Part shown: positions 52,427-61,329 of the stretch, one piece after another | How the letters are laid out: each line of letters starts with the position of its first letter | Numbering within the stretch: position 1 is the stretch's first letter | Source: an uncultured Lachnospiraceae bacterium | GTDB lineage: Bacteria; Bacillota; Clostridia; Lachnospirales; Lachnospiraceae | Reading direction: 5' to 3' | NCBI GenBank assembly: GCA_900554925.1 | Contig: USJG01000001.1 | Coordinates: 1-64,000 of the forward strand | Length of the DNA: 64,000 bases | The notes under the pieces: generated by a model | Databases searched by the model: none | Told to the model about the DNA's origin: nothing | The model's input: the letters and a program-made list of their open reading frames with translations, nothing else | Program-made: the position numbers and the translations under genes

Positions 52427-54167
52427 ATTAAATTACATTTTTAATGCGAAAGACAAAAGAAAAATTGTGATGATAATGGTTATGATTATTATCGGAAGTC
52501 TTTTTGAACTGATGGGAGTTACAATTTTTCTGCCATTTATTGAACTGATAATGGATACTTCAGCGATATATGAAAATCAATTCTTATCTTTTTTGTATAC
52601 CAGAATTCATTTTGAAACAACAGAAGGTTTTCTTGCATTTATTGCATCACTCATTGGATTGGTTTATGTAATTAAGAATATATACCTTTCTATTATGCAA
52701 AATACAATTTTGAAGTTTTCTTATCGTACAAGAATGAACCTTGCTACAAGGCTTCTGGTAACCTACATGAGCGAACCCTATACTTTTCATTTATCCAATA
52801 ATATGGCTGAATTGCAGAGGGCGCTACAGATTGATGCGAATCAATTTATGACGCTGCTAAGTTCTACGTTGCAGCTTATTGCAGAATTAGCGGTATGTAT
52901 AGTATTAGGATTATTTTTGTTTGATACAAGTCATTCTATGACGGTAGTAGTAGTGGGATTATTGATTATTTGTGTAGGAGGCTATCTGGTTCTCTCAAAG
53001 AAAATTTCTATTAAGCTGGGAGAGCAAAATCAGAGATATAATTCAAGACTGATTCAATGGATAAATCAATCATTAGGTGGAATCAAGGAAGTAAAGGTAC
53101 TGGAAAGAGAAGAATTTTTTGTTGAATCTTATAAAGAAAATTATAAAAAGCTGATTAAAGGTGCGCGTATCAATGAATTGCTGGTGGCAATTCCCAAATA
53201 TATTATAGAGACGGTATGTATTGTTGGTCTGCTGGCAGCTATTGTTGTTAAAATCTATTTTGGAAGACGTGAGATTGCTTCATTTATTCCCCAGTTGGCA
53301 GCGTTTGCAGTTGCAGCATTTCGGCTTCTGCCTTCTGTAGGGAAAATTAATGCCTATATTAACAGTATTTTATACTGCAAGCCGTCTCTTGATCTGATAT
53401 ATAAGGATTTTAAGGATATTGAAGGGCATGAAGTACAGGAATTGACAGGGAAAGAGGATTTTAGCAGGTATACATTTGATAAAGAAATAAGAATTGATAA
53501 AATTTCCTATCGTTATCCGGGAACAGACAGTGATGTCATTCGTGATGTGAGTTTTTGCATTCCCAAGGGTAAGACAGTTGCCTTTATTGGAAGCTCAGGA
53601 GCAGGAAAGACCACGACTGCAGATATTATATTAGGCTTGCTGATACCTCAAAACGGAAAGATCATGGTAGATGATTGGAATGCCTTTGAACATATGAGCT
53701 GTTGGCATAGAATGCTGGGTTATATACCTCAGAGCATTTATTTATCTGATGATACTATTTGCAATAATATTGCTTTTGGGATTAAAGAACGGGAAATAGA
53801 TATGGAAGCAGTAGTAGATGCACTTAAAAAGGCTCAATTGTATGATTTTGTTAATTCACTTCCAGAAGGAATTAACACGTTTGTAGGAGATCGCGGCATA
53901 AGATTATCAGGAGGCCAGAGACAGAGGATCGGAATTGCCAGAGCACTTTATCATAATCCTGATGTATTGGTTTTAGATGAAGCAACTTCAGCGCTTGATA
54001 ATGAAACGGAACAAGCTGTTATGGAATCCATTGAAAGCCTGAAAGGGATTAAGACAATGATCATTATCGCACATCGTCTGACAACGATTCGGAATGCAGA
54101 TATTATATACGAGGTAATGGACGGAAAAGTAATTGAGCGCAGTAAAGAGGAAGTCTTTGGAAAGTAG
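52416..54167 (+). CDS. PglK-type ABC flippase (fused permease-ATPase), copy 2
   Basis: 583 aa. Six membrane helices lie in residues ~15-330. The ATPase domain has Walker A GSSGAGKTTTAD, IPQSIYLSD, signature LSGGQRQRIGIARALYHN, Walker B VLVLDEATSALD and IIAHRL. Sequence and length parallel the copy at 25635 (for example INAYINSILYCKPSLDLIY against INTYITEIAYTQPSLDFVY), so they are homologues with divergent lipid-oligosaccharide specificity. It should flip a lipid-linked glycan to the outer face. The amino-sugar aminotransferase follows 9 bases later. Confidence 0.88.
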   Translation: MLNKLNYIFNAKDKRKIVMIMVMIIIGSLFELMGVTIFLPFIELIMDTSAIYENQFLSFLYTRIHFETTEGFLAFIASLIGLVYVIKNIYLSIMQNTILKFSYRTRMNLATRLLVTYMSEPYTFHLSNNMAELQRALQIDANQFMTLLSSTLQLIAELAVCIVLGLFLFDTSHSMTVVVVGLLIICVGGYLVLSKKISIKLGEQNQRYNSRLIQWINQSLGGIKEVKVLEREEFFVESYKENYKKLIKGARINELLVAIPKYIIETVCIVGLLAAIVVKIYFGRREIASFIPQLAAFAVAAFRLLPSVGKINAYINSILYCKPSLDLIYKDFKDIEGHEVQELTGKEDFSRYTFDKEIRIDKISYRYPGTDSDVIRDVSFCIPKGKTVAFIGSSGAGKTTTADIILGLLIPQNGKIMVDDWNAFEHMSCWHRMLGYIPQSIYLSDDTICNNIAFGIKEREIDMEAVVDALKKAQLYDFVNSLPEGINTFVGDRGIRLSGGQRQRIGIARALYHNPDVLVLDEATSALDNETEQAVMESIESLKGIKTMIIIAHRLTTIRNADIIYEVMDGKVIERSKEEVFGK

Positions 54168-54176
54168 GAAAATGAA

Positions 54177-55286
54177 ATGGATAAAATTTTGGTAACGAGA
54201 TCTTCTATGCCGCCAATAGATGAGTATATAGAGGAAATCAAATCACTTTGGGAAACGCACTGGCTTACTAATATGGGAGAAAAACACGTTGAGTTGGAAA
54301 AGCAGCTTAGAGATTACCTTAAAGTTCCCAATCTTTCTCTTTTTACTAATGGACATATGGCATTGGAGTTAATTTTACAGGCATTTGAAATAAAGGGTGA
54401 AGTAATTACAACACCCTTTACTTTTGTATCTACAACGCATGCGATTGTAAGAAATGGATTAAAACCGGTGTTCTGTGATGTTGATCCAAATACATATACG
54501 ATAGATGCGAATAAAATTGAAAGTTTAATAACCAGCAGGACAGAAGCAATCGTACCTGTACATGTTTACGGTCAGCCCTGTGATGTGGAAAACATTGAAC
54601 GGATAGCTCATAAACATGGATTAAAGGTCATTTATGATGCGGCACATGCCTTTGGTGTGAAGTATAAGGGGAAAGGAATTGGAGAATATGGAGATGCATC
54701 CATGTTCAGTTTCCATGCGACTAAGGTTTTTAATACGATAGAGGGTGGTGCGGTTTGCTATCGAAAACCGGAAATTGGAGAAAAATTGTATCGGCTTAGA
54801 AATTTTGGTATTATGGATGAAGTGACGGTTGATGCTGTGGGAGCTAATGCTAAGATGAATGAATTTCAGGCCGCCATGGGACTTTGTAATTTGCGGCATC
54901 TGGAAAAACAGATAGAGAAAAGAAAGGAAGTATTTGAGAGATATAAGCAGCATTTGAATGAGATAAATGGAATACGAATCTTAGAACTTAAAGAGAATGT
55001 GGACTATAATTATGCGTATTTCCCGGTGATGTTTGACGAAGAGATACTGGGTTTTTCCAGGGATACTGTTGATGAAGTGCTGAAAAGGAATGGAATTTAT
55101 GCCCGTAAATATTTCTACCCTATTACCAGCAGCTACGAGTGTTACAATAAGATGTACTCTTCGGAAGATACGCCCATAGCAGAGGAACTGTCTGAAAAAG
55201 TTTTGACATTGCCTATGTATGCAGATTTAGAATTGGAAACAGTAGATTTTATTTGTGAATTAATCACGGAAATAGTGAGAAGATAG
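54177..55286 (+). CDS. VioA-like dTDP-4-amino-4,6-dideoxyglucose aminotransferase
   Basis: 369 aa DegT-family PLP aminotransferase. TTPFTFVSTTHAIVRNGLKP, YDAAHAFGV, the Schiff-base Lys in FSFHATKVFNTIEGG and NAKMNEFQAAMGL follow the VioA branch, which makes dTDP-viosamine (dTDP-Qui4N) from the 4-keto-6-deoxy-glucose intermediate. It differs from the PglE-like enzyme at 1863. rmlA/rmlB-type supply genes are not in the window. The WbqC-family gene two genes downstream often accompanies VioA in O-antigen loci. The dTDP-sugar donor is inferred. Confidence 0.82.
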   Translation: MDKILVTRSSMPPIDEYIEEIKSLWETHWLTNMGEKHVELEKQLRDYLKVPNLSLFTNGHMALELILQAFEIKGEVITTPFTFVSTTHAIVRNGLKPVFCDVDPNTYTIDANKIESLITSRTEAIVPVHVYGQPCDVENIERIAHKHGLKVIYDAAHAFGVKYKGKGIGEYGDASMFSFHATKVFNTIEGGAVCYRKPEIGEKLYRLRNFGIMDEVTVDAVGANAKMNEFQAAMGLCNLRHLEKQIEKRKEVFERYKQHLNEINGIRILELKENVDYNYAYFPVMFDEEILGFSRDTVDEVLKRNGIYARKYFYPITSSYECYNKMYSSEDTPIAEELSEKVLTLPMYADLELETVDFICELITEIVRR

Positions 55287-55290
55287 TTTT

Positions 55291-56292
55291 ATGGATAATG
55301 TTATGGTAACAGTATGTTGTATTACATACAATCATGCAAAATATGTCAGGCAATGCCTGGACAGCCTTGTAGAACAAAAAACAGATTTTCTTTATGAAAT
55401 ATTGATTCACGACGATGCGTCTACAGATGGTACAGCAGACATTATCAGAGAGTATATGAATAAATATCCGAAACTGTTTGTCCCTATGTTAGAGGAAGAA
55501 AATCAGTATTCTCAGGGAAGGCGTTCCATTTTAATACAAATGATGTTAAAAAGGGCAAGAGGAAAATACTTTGCGGTATGCGAGGGAGATGATTTCTGGT
55601 GTGACCCATACAAATTGCAGAAACAGTTTAAAATTCTTGAAACTCATGAAGACTGCAATATATGTACACACACAGTTGAAGTTATAAAAGAAGATAGTTC
55701 CGATTATGGAATGAATATTCCGGAAAGAGATATTCTATATGGGGTTATGGAGGGACAAACACTTATAAATTATATAGCTTATGAAGATACCCATTTATTC
55801 CATACAAGCAGTATGTTTTGCCGTAAACAGTCAATAGAGGATGAACTGGAAGAATTACCGGATTTTATGCTGGCAACAGCAGCAGAGGACAGAGTACTCT
55901 TTTTGCTTTATGGGTCAAAAGGAAATCTGTTTTACCTGAATGAGAGCATGTCAAGGTATAGAATCCAAAGTGAAGGAAGCTGGTCAAGCCAGAATGCGGG
56001 ATCAAGGAAAAGAGCGTTGCGGACGGATAAGGATTTATTGCAGATGATCAGAGGATTTAATGAATTTACTAAGGGGCGCTTTGAAGAAGAAGCGTATGCT
56101 TATGAGACTATATTAAATTTCAGGATATTTCAAAATGAGAGAAAATTTAAAGAACTCCTGGATGGGCGGTATGCAAAACTATTTAAAAATTTAGGGAAAA
56201 AGCAAAAAATATATTATAGATTATGTGCATATTTTCCATTTGTAGGAGATTGTTATTATAAATTGAAAAGAGATAAGAGTGAAGATAAATGA
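55291..56292 (+). CDS. GT2 glycosyltransferase
   Basis: 333 aa. The start is VTVCCITYNHAKYVRQCLDSL, with ILIHDDASTDGTADIIREY, FAVCEGDDFWCDPYKLQKQ and a helical tail. This is the GT2 subgroup with the GDDFW metal motif common in capsule and LPS loci. It lies between VioA-like and WbqC-like genes, and its stop overlaps the next start (ATGA), so it may transfer the 4-amino sugar made by them. Confidence 0.86.
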   Translation: MDNVMVTVCCITYNHAKYVRQCLDSLVEQKTDFLYEILIHDDASTDGTADIIREYMNKYPKLFVPMLEEENQYSQGRRSILIQMMLKRARGKYFAVCEGDDFWCDPYKLQKQFKILETHEDCNICTHTVEVIKEDSSDYGMNIPERDILYGVMEGQTLINYIAYEDTHLFHTSSMFCRKQSIEDELEELPDFMLATAAEDRVLFLLYGSKGNLFYLNESMSRYRIQSEGSWSSQNAGSRKRALRTDKDLLQMIRGFNEFTKGRFEEEAYAYETILNFRIFQNERKFKELLDGRYAKLFKNLGKKQKIYYRLCAYFPFVGDCYYKLKRDKSEDK

Positions 56293-57017
56293 AACTTGGA
56301 ATTATGCAGCCATATTTTATGCCCTATATCGGGTATTGGCAGTTAATGAATGCAGTAGACAAATATGTGGTATATGATGATGTAAATTTTATAAAAGGCG
56401 GATGGATCAACAGAAATAGAATTTTACTTGATGGGAAACCACAGTATTTTAATATACAGATGGCAGGAGCAAGCTCTTTTAAGCATATCAATGAAATTGG
56501 CGTCTCGGATAATCTTTCAGTAATCAATAAGAATATCAGGATTCTGGAGGCGGCTTACAAAAAAGCCCCATATTATAATCAAGTGATGCCCATAATAGAA
56601 GAGATATTGCGTTGTCAAGCAGAGAATTTAGCTTTTTTCATTAGAAATTCATTTGAGGTAATTAATAATTATCTCGGAATCGGTACGCAGTTAATTATGT
56701 CCTCTGATCTTAAGAAAAATAATGAACTTCATGGACAGGATAAAGTGATTGCCATATGCAGACTGTTAAAGGCAGACGAATATTATAATGCAATTGGCGG
56801 GCAGGAATTGTATTCTTTTCAGGAATTCAGGAAAAATGGATTGGAATTGAAGTTTCTCAAAACAAATGAAATTGCTTATCAGCAGTTTGACAATGAATTT
56901 ATTCCGAACTTGTCAATGATTGATATCCTGATGTTTAATTCAGCAGATACAATTCAGGGGTTTTTGTCAGAGTACAGTTTAATAGATGAAGGCGGAGAGA
57001 AAAATGCTTATAATTAA
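56289..57017 (+). CDS. WbqC-family protein
   Basis: 242 aa, soluble. MKLGIMQPYFMPYIGYWQLM, VVYDDVNFIKGGWINRNRI and YFNIQM are the defining WbqC-family motifs. The family's biochemistry is not settled to my knowledge; members lie beside VioA-type genes in O-antigen loci and have been proposed to help acylate 4-amino sugars (for example with glycyl groups). Here VioA-like and GT2 genes precede it, so acylation of Qui4N is a reasonable guess. The start overlaps the GT2 stop by 4 bases. Confidence 0.85.
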   Translation: MKLGIMQPYFMPYIGYWQLMNAVDKYVVYDDVNFIKGGWINRNRILLDGKPQYFNIQMAGASSFKHINEIGVSDNLSVINKNIRILEAAYKKAPYYNQVMPIIEEILRCQAENLAFFIRNSFEVINNYLGIGTQLIMSSDLKKNNELHGQDKVIAICRLLKADEYYNAIGGQELYSFQEFRKNGLELKFLKTNEIAYQQFDNEFIPNLSMIDILMFNSADTIQGFLSEYSLIDEGGEKNAYN

Positions 57018-58494
57018 GATTATGGGTGGATTTGCAAGTCAGGTTTATAAATTCTTTTTGGGAGCAAAGCTTGCAGAATATTTACAGACAGAGCTGGTAC
57101 TGGACGTAAGTGATTATTATGATGGATATTTTCGCCCGTATAACTTAAATATGCTGAATCTTCCTGCGTTTCGTACTGTATGTACGCGCGAAATAGCTAA
57201 AAAATATCCCGGATTAAATTGGATAAGAAACACCGAAGATATGGAAAATATGATAAGCGGCAGGTTGAAGGGAGACTTTTATATTTTTCGTGAGGAACCG
57301 GATTATGCTGATTTTTTCTGGAAGCATCCGGAATTTGAGGTGGATGAAAATACACCTTATATAAAAAGTTTAGCATTAAAAAAAACATCTTTATTTATTG
57401 AAACATTTAAAAGGAACATTGCCGGGCAAACTTCTGTGGCAATTCATATTCGCAGAGGTGATTTTGTTACTTTGGGACAGGAAAGTAAAATCTTCTATTA
57501 TCGTGCCGCCATTGCATGGTTTTATGAACGAGATCCGCAGACAGAGTTTTATTTCTTTTCTAATGATCTGGCATGGGTAAAGGAGCAATTTGGCACCTGT
57601 AATCGATTCCATTATGTGTGTTCGAAGGATGAAAAAGCTGGTGATATTGAAGAATTGTTCTGTATGTCATATTGCAATTATCGAGTATTGTCCAATTATA
57701 GTGGATATGGACTATTAGCGAATACATTTTCTGCAGTTCGAAATACAAATGGATTTGCTTTAATTGAAGAAAGAATGAATCATGAATACGAGTATAAAGG
57801 GATTGAGGGAAGTATCAAATACCTTAACCAGGAGCAGATAAAAGAATATGATTTCAAATATAAAAATATAGATTGGGGAAAATGTGAAAGTGTGCTTTCA
57901 CAACAGGATATGAAGACTCCTGAACAAAAAGAGAAAGTGAGCAGGAAAGAAAAATTTTATATGATTACCTGCGAGAAGTACAGTAAATGGTTTCGAAGAG
58001 GAATGTTTGAAATTGCAATAAAGCTTACGGAGAATGGATATGAAACAAAATATATAAATCTGCACAATTGTTCCCGCCAAAAGCAGCTTGATTCAGAAGC
58101 CGCCTGTAATATGGATGGTCAGGAGTATGGATTTGATATCCTTAGCGGAAGTTTGACACAGATTGAACGATTGTTGCAGGAAAATCCGGATGCATTTCTT
58201 GTATGTGATTGCAAACTGCCATTTAGGTATGCGGGACAAAGTATTTTAATTAAATCCAAAAAAGCGTATGCATGGCAAAAAAAGTGGACGAAAGAATTGC
58301 TTAGAGATAATTTTAAGGATGGGGTCAGATATTTGTTATATAAAAGTTATGATTTCCAACATATAGTGACATTGCTCGATAAATATTGGGAGCATACTTT
58401 GATGCAGGATGGAAAAAGTGATGAAGATGTGACAACAAAATTTCATCAGGTTTATAAAGAAATAGTCGGCCAAATCTGTTTATATATAAAATGA
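57004..58494 (+). CDS. GT11-like glycosyltransferase fused to an unrecognised C-terminal domain
   Basis: 496 aa, far longer than GT11 (~300). Residues 1-~290 are GT11-like: MLIIKIMGGFASQVYKFFLG, with FASQ for the usual LGNQ, and VAIHIRRGDFVTLG with the donor motif intact. LSNYSGYGLLANTFS stands where SNSSFSWWGAW is expected. A hydrophilic linker (~300-325) is followed by ~170 residues I cannot place (FYMITCEKYSKWFRRGMFEI, ILSGSLTQIERLLQE, YLLYKSYDFQHIVTLLDKYW), with a pattern that could be a second Rossmann-like domain. ATG 57004 has GGCGGAGAG upstream and overlaps WbqC by 14 bases. Confidence 0.75.
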   Translation: MLIIKIMGGFASQVYKFFLGAKLAEYLQTELVLDVSDYYDGYFRPYNLNMLNLPAFRTVCTREIAKKYPGLNWIRNTEDMENMISGRLKGDFYIFREEPDYADFFWKHPEFEVDENTPYIKSLALKKTSLFIETFKRNIAGQTSVAIHIRRGDFVTLGQESKIFYYRAAIAWFYERDPQTEFYFFSNDLAWVKEQFGTCNRFHYVCSKDEKAGDIEELFCMSYCNYRVLSNYSGYGLLANTFSAVRNTNGFALIEERMNHEYEYKGIEGSIKYLNQEQIKEYDFKYKNIDWGKCESVLSQQDMKTPEQKEKVSRKEKFYMITCEKYSKWFRRGMFEIAIKLTENGYETKYINLHNCSRQKQLDSEAACNMDGQEYGFDILSGSLTQIERLLQENPDAFLVCDCKLPFRYAGQSILIKSKKAYAWQKKWTKELLRDNFKDGVRYLLYKSYDFQHIVTLLDKYWEHTLMQDGKSDEDVTTKFHQVYKEIVGQICLYIK

Positions 58495-58554
58495 AATCGA
58501 AGATATTATTTATATTGTCACTAAATATTCTTTACTGGTAATAGGGCTTATGAG

Positions 58555-59580
58555 ATGAAAGAAAGAGTAATTTATTTAGATATTTTAAAAGCTATTTGCT
58601 GTTTTTTGGTTATTGTTCTCCATGTGTCAACGCAAAATTGGAGTAACTGCGACGTTAATTCTTTTGCATGGGATATATTCAATATATATGACAGCATAAC
58701 AAGATTTACAGTTCCTGTTCTGGTTATGATAAGTGGTGCGCTGTTTCTAAATGGTAAGAAGCAAATAGAAATAAAAAGTTTATATAGGAAAAATATATTG
58801 CGTTTAATAATTTCTTATTTGTTTTGGTCAACTATATACGCAGCGTATCTGCAGATGTTTGTTGAAAGAGGCAGTTTAAAGGAATTTGTATTTAATGTTA
58901 TTAATGGCTATTATCATATGTGGTTTATACCTATGATAATTGGATTATATATACTGGTCCCAATATTGAGAAAAGTAGCGGAAGATGTTGATGTAATGCG
59001 TTATTTTATAATAGTTTCACTTTTTTTCACCTTTTTAGTTCCTGTAGGATTAAAGCTGCCTTATATTGCAAAATTTAAGTCAGTTTATGAGAATATGGAA
59101 TTATATTTTCCACTTGGATATGTATCATATTTTGTATTGGGCCATTATCTTGCCAATAAAGAAACAGGGCATATGAGAAAGCTTATTATGGCAGGTGGAG
59201 CAGCAGGGATATTATTAACAATTGGCATCAGTAAAATATTGTCTATAAAAAATGGATATGCTACAGGATATTATGGAAATGATACTATTCCTGTTCTTCT
59301 GGCCAGTGTAGCGATATTTGAGGGGGTAAAATATTTATGCTCTGAAAATCAGGTTGAGGGCAGGGTAAGACAAGGAATAAATATAGGATCAAAGTATTCG
59401 CTGGGAATATATTTACTGCATCCACTGCTGATTTTAATATTAAAAGGTTTGGGATTAAATACATTAACCTTTAACCCTGTGATTTCTGTGCCAATTATTT
59501 CAATAATTGTTTATCTGTTGAGCATGGCATTAGTATTATTATTAAGTAAAATTCCAAAATTGGGGAAAGTGATTGTCTGA
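58555..59580 (+). CDS. Acyltransferase-3 family integral membrane O-acyltransferase
   Basis: 341 aa with about ten membrane helices. The start KERVIYLDILKAICCFLVIVLHVS carries the family's Arg/Asp start and the conserved His in the first helix. VPVLVMISGALF, YHMWFIPMIIGLY and LGIYLLHPLLILI follow. Such proteins move acetyl (or other acyl) groups across the membrane onto sugars. A cytoplasmic or extracytoplasmic glycan is the substrate; the SGNH-like protein at 19596 could be a partner. A 60 bp A/T-rich gap precedes it. Confidence 0.86.
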   Translation: MKERVIYLDILKAICCFLVIVLHVSTQNWSNCDVNSFAWDIFNIYDSITRFTVPVLVMISGALFLNGKKQIEIKSLYRKNILRLIISYLFWSTIYAAYLQMFVERGSLKEFVFNVINGYYHMWFIPMIIGLYILVPILRKVAEDVDVMRYFIIVSLFFTFLVPVGLKLPYIAKFKSVYENMELYFPLGYVSYFVLGHYLANKETGHMRKLIMAGGAAGILLTIGISKILSIKNGYATGYYGNDTIPVLLASVAIFEGVKYLCSENQVEGRVRQGINIGSKYSLGIYLLHPLLILILKGLGLNTLTFNPVISVPIISIIVYLLSMALVLLLSKIPKLGKVIV

Positions 59581-59581
59581 T

Positions 59582-60568
59582 ATGGAAATAGGCGGATATT
59601 TTGGGTTTGAAGAGTATAGAGGGGAATTATACCATAATAAGGCGCTAAAGTTTAATAGCGCAAGAAATTGCCTGCGGTTTTTGCTCAGAAAAAGAAATAT
59701 AAAAAGAATATTTATACCGTATTATTTATGCGGAGTAATAAAAGAGGTCTGTTTAGAAGAGGGCTGTGAAATTTTTTTCTATCATATAAATCAGGAATTT
59801 TTAATAGAGGAAGACTTTCAAAATGAATTTGACATCACGCAAGATTATCTTTATGTGGTAAATTATTGCGGATTTTTAGAAAACAGCTACGTATCCAGTT
59901 TAAAACAAAAATATAAAAACATTATATTGGATAATGTTCAAAATTATTTTGGACAACCAATTAACGGAATTGATACATTGTATAGCTGCAGAAAATTTGT
60001 CGGCGTAGCAGATGGTGGATTTTTATACAGTAACCTGGAGAATGACTGCACATTTGAAACGGATGTTTCTTTTGAAGCAATGAAATACCTGTTGGGAAGA
60101 TATGAGTATGATGCACAGAGCTTTTATGAAGATTTTCAAAATCACGAAGATACCTTTACAGACAGGACAATTAAATTAATGTCCAGGTTAACAGAAAATA
60201 TTTTGAAAAGCCTGGATTACCAATATATTATAGAACAAAGAAATAAAAATTTCCTTTATCTGCATGAGCATTTAAAGCATCAAAATCTGGTAAAAGTAAA
60301 TGAAAACGTAAAAGGACCGTTTTCTTATCCTTTTTTTATTGAAGATGGAGAAGCTATCAGAAAAAAATTAATTGAAAGAAAGATATTTGTTCCGCAGTAC
60401 TGGAAAGAGGTAAAAGAGACAGTTGGTGCCAGCAAGGTCGAAAAGAATTTGGTGGAACAAATATTGTGGCTGCCCTGTGACCACAGATATACTTTAGACA
60501 ACATAAAATATATGCTGGAGATACTGGAGCAACAGATAAGGAGAGAGGAATATAATAATGCAAGATAA
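59582..60568 (+). CDS. Short DegT-like PLP-dependent aminotransferase-fold protein
   Basis: 328 aa. Fold hints: SARNCLRFLLRKRNIKRIFIP (start of the large domain), YVVNYCGFLEN, IILDNVQNYFG (aspartate that would hold PLP N1), and SCRKFVGVADGGFLYSN with a candidate Schiff-base Lys before a GG pair. The layout fits the DegT/DnrJ group but the protein is shorter than usual and lacks the classic GYNxRM block. It could be a divergent sugar aminotransferase or a PLP-binding protein with another job. ATG 59582 is preferred; the RBS is weak. It overlaps the methyltransferase by 11 bases. Confidence 0.62.
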   Translation: MEIGGYFGFEEYRGELYHNKALKFNSARNCLRFLLRKRNIKRIFIPYYLCGVIKEVCLEEGCEIFFYHINQEFLIEEDFQNEFDITQDYLYVVNYCGFLENSYVSSLKQKYKNIILDNVQNYFGQPINGIDTLYSCRKFVGVADGGFLYSNLENDCTFETDVSFEAMKYLLGRYEYDAQSFYEDFQNHEDTFTDRTIKLMSRLTENILKSLDYQYIIEQRNKNFLYLHEHLKHQNLVKVNENVKGPFSYPFFIEDGEAIRKKLIERKIFVPQYWKEVKETVGASKVEKNLVEQILWLPCDHRYTLDNIKYMLEILEQQIRREEYNNAR

Positions 60569-61289
60569 AAGTAATAAAGATTATTGGACGGAAAAGCAAA
60601 ATCTGGAGTGGTATAAAAGACAATTTAAGAGTCCATATAGAATAACGGTTGCGTTTGAAAAGTTTCTTCGTCAAAATGTAAGTATCAGCAATGATAAAGT
60701 CCTGGATGTGGGATGCGGAGCCGGAAGTGCGTTAGCATATATTGCCGATAAGTACAAAAATGCACAGTTTACGGGAATAGATATAAATACAGAATTGTTT
60801 CAACTTTTTGAGGGAGAAACAAACAACATTAAACTTGAAAAAGCAGATTGCTTTAATTTAGACGAAAAATATAAAAATCAATTTGATGGGGTAATCAGTT
60901 TACAGACCTTATCATGGCTTCCGGAATACAAGCGTCCATTAGAAGAAATATGTAAGTTAAATCCCAGATGGATAGCAGTATCATCATTATTTTACAATGG
61001 AAAGATAAATTATACAATAAGCATTGAAAATTATGAAAGGCCAACGCATGAAGCTGATTTTTCCAAGGTAAATTACAATATATATTCTGTGCCGATTATT
61101 CAGCAGTTGTTACAGGAATATGGTTATTCCAATTTTTGTTATCAGCCTTTTGAAATTGATATGGATATCACAAAGCCTGATCATAATGATTTGGGATATT
61201 ATACTATAAAAACCCAGGATAATAGGCGGCTTGCTTTTAATACCTGTCTTTTTCAGCCTGAAGGGTTCTTTTTTGCTTCTAAGAATTAA
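60558..61289 (+). CDS. Class I SAM-dependent methyltransferase
   Basis: 243 aa, soluble. Motif I VLDVGCGAGSALAYIA binds SAM, with FTGIDIN as the acidic loop and FDGVISLQTLSWLPEY as the post-II region. It probably methylates a nucleotide-linked or lipid-linked sugar, or the product of the DegT-like protein whose gene it overlaps. AAGGAGAGAGG lies just upstream of ATG 60558. The methyl acceptor atom (O, N or C) cannot be told. Confidence 0.83.
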   Translation: MQDKSNKDYWTEKQNLEWYKRQFKSPYRITVAFEKFLRQNVSISNDKVLDVGCGAGSALAYIADKYKNAQFTGIDINTELFQLFEGETNNIKLEKADCFNLDEKYKNQFDGVISLQTLSWLPEYKRPLEEICKLNPRWIAVSSLFYNGKINYTISIENYERPTHEADFSKVNYNIYSVPIIQQLLQEYGYSNFCYQPFEIDMDITKPDHNDLGYYTIKTQDNRRLAFNTCLFQPEGFFFASKN

Positions 61290-61329
61290 TTATGAACTGC
61301 GAATTAAATGAAATAAGGGGATATGCAAT

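Noticed and set aside
58511..58544. Possible promoter TTGTCA-18-TAATAG before the acyltransferase gene
   Set aside because: The -10 fits poorly and the start point would fall almost on the ATG at 58555, leaving no room for a leader.
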